From: Mycolicibacterium vinylchloridicum
GTDB taxonomy: Bacteria; Actinomycetota; Actinomycetes; Mycobacteriales; Mycobacteriaceae
Assembly (NCBI RefSeq): GCF_013404075.1
Contig: NZ_JACBJQ010000026.1
Location: 1 to 64,000 of the forward strand
Length of the DNA: 64,000 nt
Reading direction: 5' to 3'
Below the pieces are notes generated by a model. It saw only the letters and a list, made by a program, of their open reading frames with translations. It was not told the DNA's origin and searched no databases. Made by a program: the position numbers and the translations under genes. This document shows positions 18,779 to 27,396 of the stretch, one piece after another (positions within the stretch are counted from its first letter, which is position 1; the number at the start of each line of letters is the position of its first letter).

Positions 18779-20484
18779 GGGGACTCAGCGTAAGCGCCGG
18801 GCGCCGGACGTGGCGCCGGTGGCTCTTCTAGTGGGTCGGGCTCCTGGCCGCTGAATGTCTCGCTGGTGCCGGGCACCGTGCGCCACGGCAGGTGATTGAA
18901 CGTCACAGCGATCAGCAGCAGCACGATGACCAGGCTGGCCAGGGTCGCGTCGAGGATCTGGAACAGCGCGAAGCGGTCACCGTTGGCGGTGGGCCCGAAG
19001 ATGCCGACGACGAGGCTGGTCGCGATCGTGGCGATGCGGAAGCCCGGCCGGGTGGCCCAGGCGGCCAGCGGGATGATCGCCCACAGCAGGTACCACGGCT
19101 GGACGACGGGGAACAGCAGGACGGTCGCGCCCAGCGCGACGCCGAGCCCGCCGACCGGGTGCAGCCGGCCCCGGAACACCGCGAGAAGCAGCCAGGTGAC
19201 CGTGATCATGATGATCAGCACGCCGATCGCGCGGGTCAGCGACAGCACGGCCGTGGTGTGATCGCCCAGCCCGAGCAAAATGCCGACCTGGCCGGTACCC
19301 AGCGCCAGCAGGGTCGGCGGCGACATCCAGCTGCGCACCACGTTGGCGGTGCCGAGGGTGAAGACCCAGCCGAAGCCCAGCCCGCTGGCCCAGCCGATGA
19401 TCGCCATCACCACCAGCGACAGGGCCGTCATCAACACAGTGGCCTGTATGAACGCCGTGAACGTCGCGCCCCAGCGGTAGGCCAGTGCCATGCCGACGAA
19501 ACCCAGCGCCAGCAGGCCCGGCAGCTTCACCTGCGAGGACAACGTGATCAGCACCGCACCCGTGATCAGCATGGTCAGCGGCATCCAGGCCGCCCACTGG
19601 GCTCGCCCGCGCAGCCAGTGCAGTGGGCGCGGAATCAGCGACCCGGCGGAGTCCACCCCGCGCAGGGCGAACTCCGTGCCGGTCAGCATCAGGCCCAGCA
19701 TCAGCGCCTCGTTGTGGATGCCGGCGACCAGGTGCATCAGCAGCAGGGGATTGGCGGCACCCAGCCACAGGGCGGTGACTTCGGCGACGCCACAGCGCCG
19801 GGCCAGCCGCGGGACGGCCCACACGATCATGCCGACGCCCAGCAGCACGACCACCCGGTGACTGAGGACGGCAGCGACGATGTTCTCGCCGGTCAGTGCC
19901 GAGATTCCGCGGCCGACCCAGAGAAATAACGGCCCGTAGGGCGCCGGGGTATCGCGCCACAGCGTCGGCACCGACATCGTGAACACGTGATCCAGCCCGA
20001 GGCCGGGGGCCGGGCCGACCTGGTACGGGTTCAGGCCGTTACGGGCGATCTGGCTCTGCGCCAGATAGGAGTAGACATCCCGGCTGTACATCGGCGGTGC
20101 GATCAGCAGCGGCACCACCCACAACAGCAGAGTGTGATCAAGTTGACTCCGCGACATCCGGCGCCTGCCCAAGGTGAACCGGCCCAGCATCAGCCAGGCC
20201 AGCGCCATCATCACGGCGCCGGTCGTCGTCATGGTCAGTGACACGGTCTGGATGCGCGACGGCAGGTTCAACAGCCGCACCCCGAAGGTGGGGTCCTGCA
20301 CGACCGGACGTGCACCCGCACCCAGTGCACCTATCGCCATCAGCACTGTTCCGGTCGCACCGAACATTCTGGTGCGGTACATCGCGCGGAGTTCGGCGGC
20401 ATTCAGCGGCGAGCCGACCGTGCGTTCATCGCCGTGCAAGCGGGCGATTGACGAACTCAACGAATGTTGGCGGGCTGCCACCAC
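18775..20484 (-). CDS. mptB: alpha-(1->6)-mannopyranosyltransferase MptB
   Basis: A polytopic GT-C glycosyltransferase of about 569 residues that primes the alpha-1,6-mannan backbone of lipomannan using polyprenyl-phosphomannose. It contains around a dozen hydrophobic helices and the periplasmic block PPMYSRDVYSYLAQSQIARNGLNPYQVGP with the acidic pair expected after the first helices. Two adjacent GTG codons (20484 and 20481) could start it. It is divergent from sufR, as in M. tuberculosis (Rv1459c beside Rv1460). Confidence 0.9.
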   Translation of the reverse strand: MVAARQHSLSSSIARLHGDERTVGSPLNAAELRAMYRTRMFGATGTVLMAIGALGAGARPVVQDPTFGVRLLNLPSRIQTVSLTMTTTGAVMMALAWLMLGRFTLGRRRMSRSQLDHTLLLWVVPLLIAPPMYSRDVYSYLAQSQIARNGLNPYQVGPAPGLGLDHVFTMSVPTLWRDTPAPYGPLFLWVGRGISALTGENIVAAVLSHRVVVLLGVGMIVWAVPRLARRCGVAEVTALWLGAANPLLLMHLVAGIHNEALMLGLMLTGTEFALRGVDSAGSLIPRPLHWLRGRAQWAAWMPLTMLITGAVLITLSSQVKLPGLLALGFVGMALAYRWGATFTAFIQATVLMTALSLVVMAIIGWASGLGFGWVFTLGTANVVRSWMSPPTLLALGTGQVGILLGLGDHTTAVLSLTRAIGVLIIMITVTWLLLAVFRGRLHPVGGLGVALGATVLLFPVVQPWYLLWAIIPLAAWATRPGFRIATIATSLVVGIFGPTANGDRFALFQILDATLASLVIVLLLIAVTFNHLPWRTVPGTSETFSGQEPDPLEEPPAPRPAPGAYAESP

Positions 20485-20559
20485 AGCACTCTAACTGCCG
20501 GGGCTTTCGACCTCCTGGCTGCTAAGGGTGCCCTTGCTAGACCTGTTCGGGGAATTGCG

Positions 20560-20576
20560 TAACACTGGTGTTGTGA
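20560..20576 (+). promoter_or_regulatory. SufR operator and -10 region of the suf operon
   Basis: ACACT-GGTGT-TGTGA at 20562-20576 matches the ACACT-N5-TGTGA site reported for SufR in M. tuberculosis. TAACAC at 20560-20565 could serve as the -10 box, putting the first base at or next to the GTG at 20573. The operator then covers the -10 box, the start of transcription and the start codon. Repression by holo-SufR when Fe-S clusters are plentiful follows from what is known of the family. Confidence 0.65.
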
Positions 20577-21226
20577 AAATCCCCCACGACGGTCAGACCC
20601 GGGGTGCCATTGTGCAGCTCCTGGTCGAGTCGGGGTCTATCACCGCCGCCGAGATCGGTCGCCGGCTGGAAATCTCCGCTGTGGGCGTGCGCCGGCACCT
20701 CGACGCTCTCATCGAGGCGGGGGATGCCGAAGCCAACGCCGCCGCGGCGTGGCAGCAGGCCGGCCGCGGCAGGCCCGCCAAACGCTACCGGCTCACCTCG
20801 GCGGGGCGCGCCAAGCTCGAGCACACCTACGACGACCTGGCGTCGGCCGCGATCCGCCAGCTTCGTGAGATCGGCGGCGAGGAAGCGGTCGAGACGTTCG
20901 CCCGGCGCCGCATCGACGCGATCCTGGCGGGAGTAAAGGCCGGTCCCGACGACGTTGAATCGACTGCTGAGCGGGTGGCCGATGCGTTCACAAGGGCCGG
21001 TTATGCGGCGACGACGACGCGGGTGCGCGGCCCGCTGCAGGGCATCGAGATCTGCCAGCACCACTGCCCGGTTTCGCATGTCGCCGAGGAGTTTCCGGAG
21101 CTCTGCGAGGCCGAGCAGCAGGCGATGTCGGAGGTCCTCGGCACCCACGTTCAGCGCCTGGCGACGATCGCCAACGGCGACTGCGCCTGCACCACCCACG
21201 TGCCGCTCACCCCGGCACACCGCTAG
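20573..21226 (+). CDS. sufR: SufR, Fe-S-sensing repressor of the suf operon
   Basis: A 217-residue DeoR/ArsR-like winged-helix repressor. The DNA-binding part reads SITAAEIGRRLEISAVGVRRHLDAL, followed by GRGRPAKRYRL. The C-terminal cluster domain has cysteines in CQHHCPVSH, FPELCEAE and NGDCACTTH. I chose the GTG at 20573 because it coincides with the operator and a -10 box. A GTG at 20528 would add 15 residues that resemble the longer database starts, so the start is uncertain. It heads the suf genes and probably shuts them off when clusters are abundant. Confidence 0.88.
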   Translation: MKIPHDGQTRGAIVQLLVESGSITAAEIGRRLEISAVGVRRHLDALIEAGDAEANAAAAWQQAGRGRPAKRYRLTSAGRAKLEHTYDDLASAAIRQLREIGGEEAVETFARRRIDAILAGVKAGPDDVESTAERVADAFTRAGYAATTTRVRGPLQGIEICQHHCPVSHVAEEFPELCEAEQQAMSEVLGTHVQRLATIANGDCACTTHVPLTPAHR

Positions 21227-21290
21227 AGGAAGAACCACTTCGGTGCTCAGCCTGTACCGAAGCCGCCACGATCGATTGAGGAGCGTCGCC

Positions 21291-22733
21291 ATGACACTCA
21301 CCCCGGAAGCCACGCCGGCACAGCCGCTGACCCAGGAGCAGACCATTGCCTCCCTGGGCAATTACGGCTACGGCTGGTCGGACTCCGACGTTGCGGGTGC
21401 CAGTGCCCAGCGGGGCCTGTCCGAGGCGGTGGTGCGCGACATCTCGGCCAAGAAGAGCGAACCGCAGTGGATGCTCGACATGCGCCTGCGGGCGCTGCGC
21501 ACATTCGAGAAGAAGCCGATGCCGAACTGGGGGTCGAATCTCGAAGGCATCTTTTTCGACAACATCAAGTACTTCGTGCGCTCGAGCGAGAAGCAGGCCG
21601 CGACATGGGACGACCTGCCCGCCGATATCAAGAACACCTACGACCGGCTGGGTATCCCGGAGGCCGAGAAGCAGCGCCTGGTCTCGGGTGTGGCTGCGCA
21701 GTACGAGTCCGAGGTGGTCTACCACTCCATCCGCGAGGACCTGGAAGCGCAGGGCGTCATCTTCCTGGACACCGACTCCGGTCTGCGGGAACACCCGGAG
21801 CTGTTCAAGCAGTACTTCGGCACGGTGATCCCGGCCGGTGACAACAAGTTCTCCGCGCTGAACACCGCGGTGTGGTCGGGCGGTTCGTTCATCTACGTGC
21901 CCAAGGGTGTCCACGTCGACATCCCGCTGCAGGCCTACTTCCGGATCAACACCGAGAACATGGGCCAATTCGAGCGCACGCTGATCATCGTCGACGAGGA
22001 CGCCTACGTGCACTACGTCGAGGGCTGTACCGCGCCGATCTACAAGAGCGACTCACTGCACTCGGCGGTGGTGGAGATCATCGTGAAGCCCGGTGGCCGT
22101 TGCCGATACACGACCATCCAGAACTGGTCGAACAATGTCTACAACCTGGTGACCAAGCGCGCGCGGGCCGAGGCCGGCGCCACCATGGAATGGGTCGACG
22201 GCAACATCGGCTCGAAGGTGACGATGAAGTACCCGGCGGTCTGGATGACCGGTGAGCACGCCAAGGGTGAGGTGCTCTCGGTGGCGTTCGCCGGCGAGGG
22301 GCAGCACCAGGACACCGGAGCCAAGATGCTGCACCTGGCCCCGAACACGTCGAGCAACATCGTGTCGAAGTCGGTGGCCCGCGGCGGTGGGCGGGCGTCC
22401 TACCGCGGCCTGGTTCAGGTCAACAAGGGTGCGCACGGATCGCGTTCGAGCGTGAAATGCGATGCGCTGCTTGTCGATACGATCAGCCGCAGCGACACCT
22501 ACCCCTACGTCGACATCCGCGAGGACGATGTCACGATGGGTCATGAGGCCACCGTGTCCAAGGTCAGTGCCGATCAGCTGTTCTATCTGATGAGCCGCGG
22601 CATGACCGAGGACGAGGCGATGGCGATGGTGGTGCGCGGCTTCGTCGAGCCGATCGCCAAGGAACTGCCGATGGAATACGCCCTGGAGCTCAACCGGCTG
22701 ATCGAGCTGCAGATGGAAGGTGCGGTCGGCTGA
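21291..22733 (+). CDS. sufB: Fe-S cluster assembly scaffold SufB
   Basis: A 480-residue subunit of the SufBCD scaffold that builds Fe-S clusters. The ATG at 21291 follows a GAGGAG site. Conserved blocks include NWSNNVYNLVTKRA, the MEWVDGNIGSKVTMKYP strand and SRSSVKCDALLVDTISRSDTYP. The gene is continuous: the intein that interrupts M. tuberculosis SufB is absent, and the segment YVHYVEGCTAPIY is intact. It overlaps sufD by one base (TGATG). Confidence 0.97.
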   Translation: MTLTPEATPAQPLTQEQTIASLGNYGYGWSDSDVAGASAQRGLSEAVVRDISAKKSEPQWMLDMRLRALRTFEKKPMPNWGSNLEGIFFDNIKYFVRSSEKQAATWDDLPADIKNTYDRLGIPEAEKQRLVSGVAAQYESEVVYHSIREDLEAQGVIFLDTDSGLREHPELFKQYFGTVIPAGDNKFSALNTAVWSGGSFIYVPKGVHVDIPLQAYFRINTENMGQFERTLIIVDEDAYVHYVEGCTAPIYKSDSLHSAVVEIIVKPGGRCRYTTIQNWSNNVYNLVTKRARAEAGATMEWVDGNIGSKVTMKYPAVWMTGEHAKGEVLSVAFAGEGQHQDTGAKMLHLAPNTSSNIVSKSVARGGGRASYRGLVQVNKGAHGSRSSVKCDALLVDTISRSDTYPYVDIREDDVTMGHEATVSKVSADQLFYLMSRGMTEDEAMAMVVRGFVEPIAKELPMEYALELNRLIELQMEGAVG

Positions 22734-23923
22734 TGTCGAACTTGACCAAGGCGGTGGAGGGTTCGCGCCTCACTGCCATCAACAAGGGCGAACAATTCAG
22801 CTCGTTCGACGTCGACGCCTTCGAGGTGCCGGGCGGCCGCGACGAGGTCTGGCGGTTCACTCCGCTCAAGCGCCTGCGCGGCCTGCACGACGGGTCGGCA
22901 CCGGCCACCGGCACGGCGCAGATCAGTGTCAGCGAACAGCCCGGCGTGACGGTGGAGACCGTCCGTCGCGGTGACGAGCGCCTCGGCCAGGGTGGTGTTC
23001 CGTCCGATCGGGTTGCCGCACAGGCATTCTCGTCGTTCAATTCCGCCACCGTGGTCACGGTAGCGCGTGACACCGAGGTGGCTGAGCCCATCGAGATCAC
23101 TGTCGAGGGCCCCGGTGAGGGCGCAGTGGCCTACGGGCACCTGCAGATCCGGGTGCAGGAGCATGTCCGTGCGATCGTCGTCGTCGACCTCCGCGGCAGC
23201 GGAACCTACGCCGACAACGTCGAGATCATCGTCGGTGACGGCGCGGGACTCGGCGTGATCTGGATTGCCGACTGGGCCGACGACATGGTGCACGTCAGCG
23301 CGCATCATGCGCTGGTGGGTCGCGACGCCGTGCTCGGGCACGTCAACGTGACGCTCGGCGGCGATGTCGTGCGCACCACCGCGACCGTGCGGTATGCCGG
23401 CCCCGGTGGCGAGGCGCAGCTGCTCGGCACCTACTTCGCCGACGACGGCCAGCACTTCGAATCTCGGCTGTTGGTCGACCATGCTCACCCGAACTGCAAG
23501 TCGGATGTGCTGTACAAGGGTGCGCTGCAGGGCGATCCGACGTCGGCCAAGCCCGATGCTCACACCGTCTGGGTCGGCGACGTGCTGATCCGTGCGGCGG
23601 CCACCGGCACCGACACCTACGAGGCCAACCGCAACCTCGTGCTGACCGACGGCGCCCGCGCCGATTCCGTGCCCAACCTGGAGATCGAGACCGGCGAGAT
23701 CGTCGGTGCCGGACATGCCAGTGCCACCGGGCGTTTCGACGACGAGCAGCTGTTCTATCTGCAGGCCCGCGGCATCCCGGAAGAGCAGGCCCGCCGGCTG
23801 ATGGTGCGCGGCTTCTTCGGCGAGATCATCGCCAAGATCGCCGTCCCCGCCGTCCGCGACCGCCTCACCGAAGCCATCGAACGAGAACTAGCAATCACGG
23901 AATCGAGAACCACACAGCCATGA
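22733..23923 (+). CDS. sufD: Fe-S cluster assembly protein SufD
   Basis: A 396-residue partner of SufB in the scaffold. It shares the right-handed beta-helix core, with VDHAHPNCKSDVLYKGAL and the C-terminal QLFYLQARGIPEEQARRLMVRGF block that mirrors the one in SufB. Translation is coupled to sufB through TGATG and to sufC through ATGA. Confidence 0.96.
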   Translation: MSNLTKAVEGSRLTAINKGEQFSSFDVDAFEVPGGRDEVWRFTPLKRLRGLHDGSAPATGTAQISVSEQPGVTVETVRRGDERLGQGGVPSDRVAAQAFSSFNSATVVTVARDTEVAEPIEITVEGPGEGAVAYGHLQIRVQEHVRAIVVVDLRGSGTYADNVEIIVGDGAGLGVIWIADWADDMVHVSAHHALVGRDAVLGHVNVTLGGDVVRTTATVRYAGPGGEAQLLGTYFADDGQHFESRLLVDHAHPNCKSDVLYKGALQGDPTSAKPDAHTVWVGDVLIRAAATGTDTYEANRNLVLTDGARADSVPNLEIETGEIVGAGHASATGRFDDEQLFYLQARGIPEEQARRLMVRGFFGEIIAKIAVPAVRDRLTEAIERELAITESRTTQP

Positions 23924-24687
23924 GCAAATTGGAAATCAAGGACCTTCACGTCAGCGTCGCCAATGAGGACGGCACCGAGAAGGAGATCCTCAAGGGCGTG
24001 AACCTGACCGTGAATTCGGGGGAGACCCACGCGGTCATGGGCCCCAACGGGTCCGGCAAGTCCACGCTGTCCTACTCGATCGCCGGGCACCCCAAGTACA
24101 ACGTCACCTCGGGGTCGATCACCCTCGACGGTGCGGACGTGCTGGCGATGACCGTCGACGAGCGTGCCCGGGCCGGGCTGTTCCTCGCGATGCAGTACCC
24201 GGTCGAGGTACCCGGCGTCTCGATGTCGAATTTCCTGCGCACGGCGGCGACCGCAGTTCGCGGCGAGGCGCCCAAGCTGCGGCACTGGGTCAAAGAGGTC
24301 AAGGCCGCGATGGCCGACCTGGAGATCGACCCGCAGTTCGCCGAACGCAGTGTCAACGAAGGCTTTTCGGGTGGCGAGAAGAAGCGCCACGAGATCCTGC
24401 AACTGGGCCTGCTGAAGCCGAAGATCGCCATCCTCGACGAGACCGATTCGGGTCTGGACGTCGACGCGCTGCGCGTGGTTTCCGAGGGCGTGAACCAGTT
24501 TGCCGAGGCCGAGCATGCCGGAGTCCTGCTCATCACGCACTACACCCGCATCCTGCGCTACATCCACCCCGGGTTCGTGCACGTCTTCGTCGACGGCCGG
24601 ATCGTCGAATCCGGTGGTCCCGAGCTGGCCGACGAGCTCGAGGAGAACGGCTACGTGCGCTTCACCCAGGCGGCGGCAGGAGCCTGA
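23920..24687 (+). CDS. sufC: Fe-S cluster assembly ATPase SufC
   Basis: A 255-residue ABC-type ATPase that powers the SufBD scaffold. It has Walker A GPNGSGKST, the signature FSGGEKKRHEIL and Walker B IAILDETDSGLDVDAL. The ETDSG form, with Thr after the catalytic Glu, is typical of SufC. The start codon overlaps the sufD stop. Confidence 0.97.
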   Translation: MSKLEIKDLHVSVANEDGTEKEILKGVNLTVNSGETHAVMGPNGSGKSTLSYSIAGHPKYNVTSGSITLDGADVLAMTVDERARAGLFLAMQYPVEVPGVSMSNFLRTAATAVRGEAPKLRHWVKEVKAAMADLEIDPQFAERSVNEGFSGGEKKRHEILQLGLLKPKIAILDETDSGLDVDALRVVSEGVNQFAEAEHAGVLLITHYTRILRYIHPGFVHVFVDGRIVESGGPELADELEENGYVRFTQAAAGA

Positions 24688-24688
24688 C

Positions 24689-25933
24689 ATGACCGCCTCG
24701 GTGGACTTGGACGTCGTGGGCGTCCGCGCCGATTTCCCGATCCTCAATCGGGTGATGCGGGGCGGACAGCAACTGGCCTACCTGGATTCCGGGGCGACAT
24801 CGCAGAAGCCGCTGCAGGTTCTCGACGCCGAACGCGAGTTTCTGCTCCACCATTACGGCGCGGTACATCGCGGTGCGCACCAGCTGATGGAGGAGTCGAC
24901 CGACGCCTTCGAACAGGGGCGCGCCGATATCGCCGCGTTCGTCGGGGTCGACGCCGACGAGCTGGTGTTCACGAAGAACGCCACCGAGTCACTCAACCTC
25001 GTCTCGTATGTGCTGGGGGACAAGCGGTTCGAGAACGCGGTCGGTCCCGGCGACGTCATCGTCACCACCGAGCTGGAACACCACGCCAATCTCATTCCCT
25101 GGCAGGAACTGGCCCGGCGCACCGGGGCGACCCTGCGCTGGTACGGGCTCACCGACGACGGACACGTCGATCTCGATTCCCTGCAACTGGACGGGCGAGT
25201 GAAAGTCGTTGCCTTCACTCATCATTCGAATGTCACCGGAACCGCCCCGTCGGTGGCTGAGATGGTCGGGCGAGCCAAGGCAGTGGGTGCGCTGACCGTG
25301 CTGGACGCGTGCCAGTCGGTCCCGCACCAGCCGGTCGACTTCCATGCTCTCGGCGTGGACTTCGCTGCGTTCTCCGGGCACAAGATGCTGGGCCCCACCG
25401 GGATCGGTGCGCTCTACGGTCGCCGCGAGCTGCTGGCCGCGCTGCCCCCGTTCCTGACCGGCGGGTCGATGATCGAGACGGTGACGATGGATAGCGCCAC
25501 CTACATGGCGGCACCGCAGCGGTTCGAGGCGGGCACCCAGATGATCTCTCAGGTGGTCGGGTTGGCCGCCGCCGCACGCTATCTCAGCGCGCTGGGGATG
25601 ACGGCCGTCGAGGCGCACGAGAACGAATTGGTGGCTGCGACGCTGGACGGGTTGGCTGCGATCCCGCAGGTGCGCATCATCGGGCCGACGGATCCGGCAG
25701 TGCGCAGGTCCCCGGTCGCGTTCGTGGTCGACGGTGTGCACGCCCACGACGTCGGGCAGGTGCTCGATGACGACGGGGTGGCCGTGCGGGTCGGGCACCA
25801 CTGCGCCGCGCCGCTACACCGCCGGTTCGGGGTGGCCGCAACAGTGCGAGCATCGTTCGCGGTCTACAACACCGTCGACGAGGTCGACCGGCTGGTCGCG
25901 GGCGTCAAGCGGGCGGTGGAGTTCTTCTCGTGA
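24689..25933 (+). CDS. sufS: cysteine desulfurase SufS
   Basis: PLP enzyme taking sulfur from cysteine for cluster assembly. The 414 residues start at the ATG at 24689, one base after the sufC stop. The PLP lysine lies in FSGHKMLGPTGIGALYG and the active Cys in VRVGHHCAAPLHRRF. The length and C-terminal motifs fit group II desulfurases, which hand sulfur to SufU. It was named csd in M. tuberculosis (Rv1464). Confidence 0.96.
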   Translation: MTASVDLDVVGVRADFPILNRVMRGGQQLAYLDSGATSQKPLQVLDAEREFLLHHYGAVHRGAHQLMEESTDAFEQGRADIAAFVGVDADELVFTKNATESLNLVSYVLGDKRFENAVGPGDVIVTTELEHHANLIPWQELARRTGATLRWYGLTDDGHVDLDSLQLDGRVKVVAFTHHSNVTGTAPSVAEMVGRAKAVGALTVLDACQSVPHQPVDFHALGVDFAAFSGHKMLGPTGIGALYGRRELLAALPPFLTGGSMIETVTMDSATYMAAPQRFEAGTQMISQVVGLAAAARYLSALGMTAVEAHENELVAATLDGLAAIPQVRIIGPTDPAVRRSPVAFVVDGVHAHDVGQVLDDDGVAVRVGHHCAAPLHRRFGVAATVRASFAVYNTVDEVDRLVAGVKRAVEFFS

Positions 25934-25967
25934 CGGCGGGCAGGAGCGCAGCGACCGGGGGCAATGG

Positions 25968-26432
25968 ATGAAGCTCGAGCAGATGTACCAGGAAGTGATC
26001 CTGGACCACTACAAGCACCCGCACCACCGCGGGCTGCGTGAGCCGTTCGGTGCCGAGGTGCACCACGTCAACCCGACCTGCGGCGACGAGGTGACGTTGC
26101 GGGTGGCACTGTCCGAGGACGGCGAGCACGTCGACGACATCTCCTACGACGGCCAGGGATGCTCGATCAGCCAGGCCGCCACCTCGGTGCTCACCGATCA
26201 GGTGATCGGGCTGACGGTCGGCGACGCGCTGAAGACGGTCGCGGCGTTCAGCGAGATGGTGTCGTCGCGGGGGACCGTCGAAGGTGACGAAGACGTGCTG
26301 GGCGACGGTGTCGCGTTTGCCGGCGTGGCGAAATATCCGGCGCGGGTGAAATGCGCGCTGCTGGGCTGGCTGGCTTTCAAAGATGCTGTGGCGCAGGCGT
26401 CGCAGCGAAAGGACTTGGAGGAGAAGCGATGA
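25968..26432 (+). CDS. sufU: SufU sulfur-transfer protein
   Basis: A 154-residue zinc protein that accepts persulfide sulfur from SufS. The three conserved cysteines are in NPTCGDEV, YDGQGCSISQA and PARVKCALLGW, and the insertion characteristic of SufU over IscU is present. The start is the ATG at 25968, preceded by a G-rich stretch. It overlaps sufT by four bases. Confidence 0.95.
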   Translation: MKLEQMYQEVILDHYKHPHHRGLREPFGAEVHHVNPTCGDEVTLRVALSEDGEHVDDISYDGQGCSISQAATSVLTDQVIGLTVGDALKTVAAFSEMVSSRGTVEGDEDVLGDGVAFAGVAKYPARVKCALLGWLAFKDAVAQASQRKDLEEKR

Positions 26433-26788
26433 GCGATCCGCAGGGCACGAGCGAACCCGTCTCGGAGGAATTCCTGGCCGATATCGAGGAAGCCATGCGC
26501 GACGTGGTGGATCCCGAACTCGGCATCAACGTCGTCGACCTCGGCCTGGTCTACGGCCTGAATGTCGAGAAGGCCGACACCGGCATGGTGGCGATGATCG
26601 ACATGACGCTGACGTCGGCGGCGTGCCCGCTGACCGACGTGATCGAAGACCAGACGATGACCGCACTCGTCGGCGCCGGGCTGGTCAAGGAAGCCAAGAT
26701 CAACTGGGTGTGGAATCCGCCGTGGGGGCCGGACAAGATCACGGACGACGGCCGCGAACAACTGCGGGCGCTGGGCTTCACTGTCTAA
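26429..26788 (+). CDS. sufT: SufT, MIP18/DUF59 family Fe-S assembly factor
   Basis: A 119-residue DUF59 protein. It carries DVVDPELGINVVDLGLVYGL and MTLTSAACPLTDVIEDQ with the conserved Cys. Family members help in maturation of Fe-S proteins. It is the last gene of the suf run, with its ATG inside the sufU stop (ATGA), and a terminator-like hairpin follows its stop codon. Confidence 0.94.
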   Translation: MSDPQGTSEPVSEEFLADIEEAMRDVVDPELGINVVDLGLVYGLNVEKADTGMVAMIDMTLTSAACPLTDVIEDQTMTALVGAGLVKEAKINWVWNPPWGPDKITDDGREQLRALGFTV

Positions 26789-26791
26789 TGT

Positions 26792-26815
26792 GAGCGGATG
26801 CGCTCCACCGTTTTT
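26792..26815 (+). terminator. candidate intrinsic terminator after sufT
   Basis: GAGCG-GATG-CGCTC (26792-26805) is a perfect 5-bp stem with a four-base loop, followed five bases later by TTTTT at 26811-26815. It lies four bases after the sufT stop. The stem is short and the T-run is not directly attached, so it may be partial. Confidence 0.4.
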
Positions 26816-26817
26816 AG

Positions 26818-26835
26818 CGTGAGCTGATGCTCACG
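26818..26835 (+). promoter_or_regulatory. perfect hairpin over the start of the membrane-protein gene
   Basis: CGTGAGC-TGAT-GCTCACG is a perfect 7-bp inverted repeat. It shares the core TGAGC-N-GATGC with the hairpin 26 bases upstream, so the two are near-copies. The ATG at 26827 lies in the loop and stem. It may block initiation, act as a second terminator or be an operator. Confidence 0.45.
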
Positions 26836-27396
26836 GTCCCGGCCTTCGTCTGGCGCGGCAACGCGTTCTGGAGGGCGGTGGCGGTCGGCCTCGGCGCCGG
26901 AGTCTTCCTCGGCTTACTGGCATGGCTGGACTCGGGGCTGTGGTTCGCCGGCGCTTTGGCGGCGGCCATCATCGCGGTGGTCTACGGCATCTGGCTGGGC
27001 CGGCGGATGGTCCGGTACTGGCCGGGTGCCTCGGCGCTGACCGGCGAACAGCGCGAACGGGTCGTCGGAGTCACCCACTGGGGTGGGCGGATCGGCGATC
27101 CCGTGCTGGCGCAATCGGTGGTCGACTTCGCCGACGGCATGCACCGGGCCGAGGAGAAGGGCCGCCCGTTCCGCTGGGTCATTCCGCTGGTCCTCGTCGT
27201 CGGCATCGGGACCGCGGTGTGGGACTCGGTCTTCGGCTCGACCCGAGACATGATCTCGTCGCTGGTGTACCTCGCGCTGTTGGGGGTCGAACTGTTCTGG
27301 TGGCCGGGCCGGCGAGACCGCTTACTGGACAATGCCGATCGCGCCAAAGAACGGGCTTTGGCACTCATCGAAAGTGTCGAAGGAAAGTCGCAATGA
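26827..27396 (+). CDS. four-helix membrane protein, unknown function
   Basis: A 189-residue protein with two hydrophobic segments near the N-terminus (AVAVGLGAGVFLGLLAWL and AGALAAAIIAVVYGIWLG), a cytoplasmic-looking middle, and two more (WVIPLVLVVGIGTAVW and ISSLVYLALLGVELFWW). The C-terminus is charged. I do not recognise a family. The start is doubtful because there is no ribosome-binding site and the ATG sits in a hairpin; a GTG further in is possible. It overlaps the next gene by four bases. Confidence 0.75.
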   Translation: MLTVPAFVWRGNAFWRAVAVGLGAGVFLGLLAWLDSGLWFAGALAAAIIAVVYGIWLGRRMVRYWPGASALTGEQRERVVGVTHWGGRIGDPVLAQSVVDFADGMHRAEEKGRPFRWVIPLVLVVGIGTAVWDSVFGSTRDMISSLVYLALLGVELFWWPGRRDRLLDNADRAKERALALIESVEGKSQ

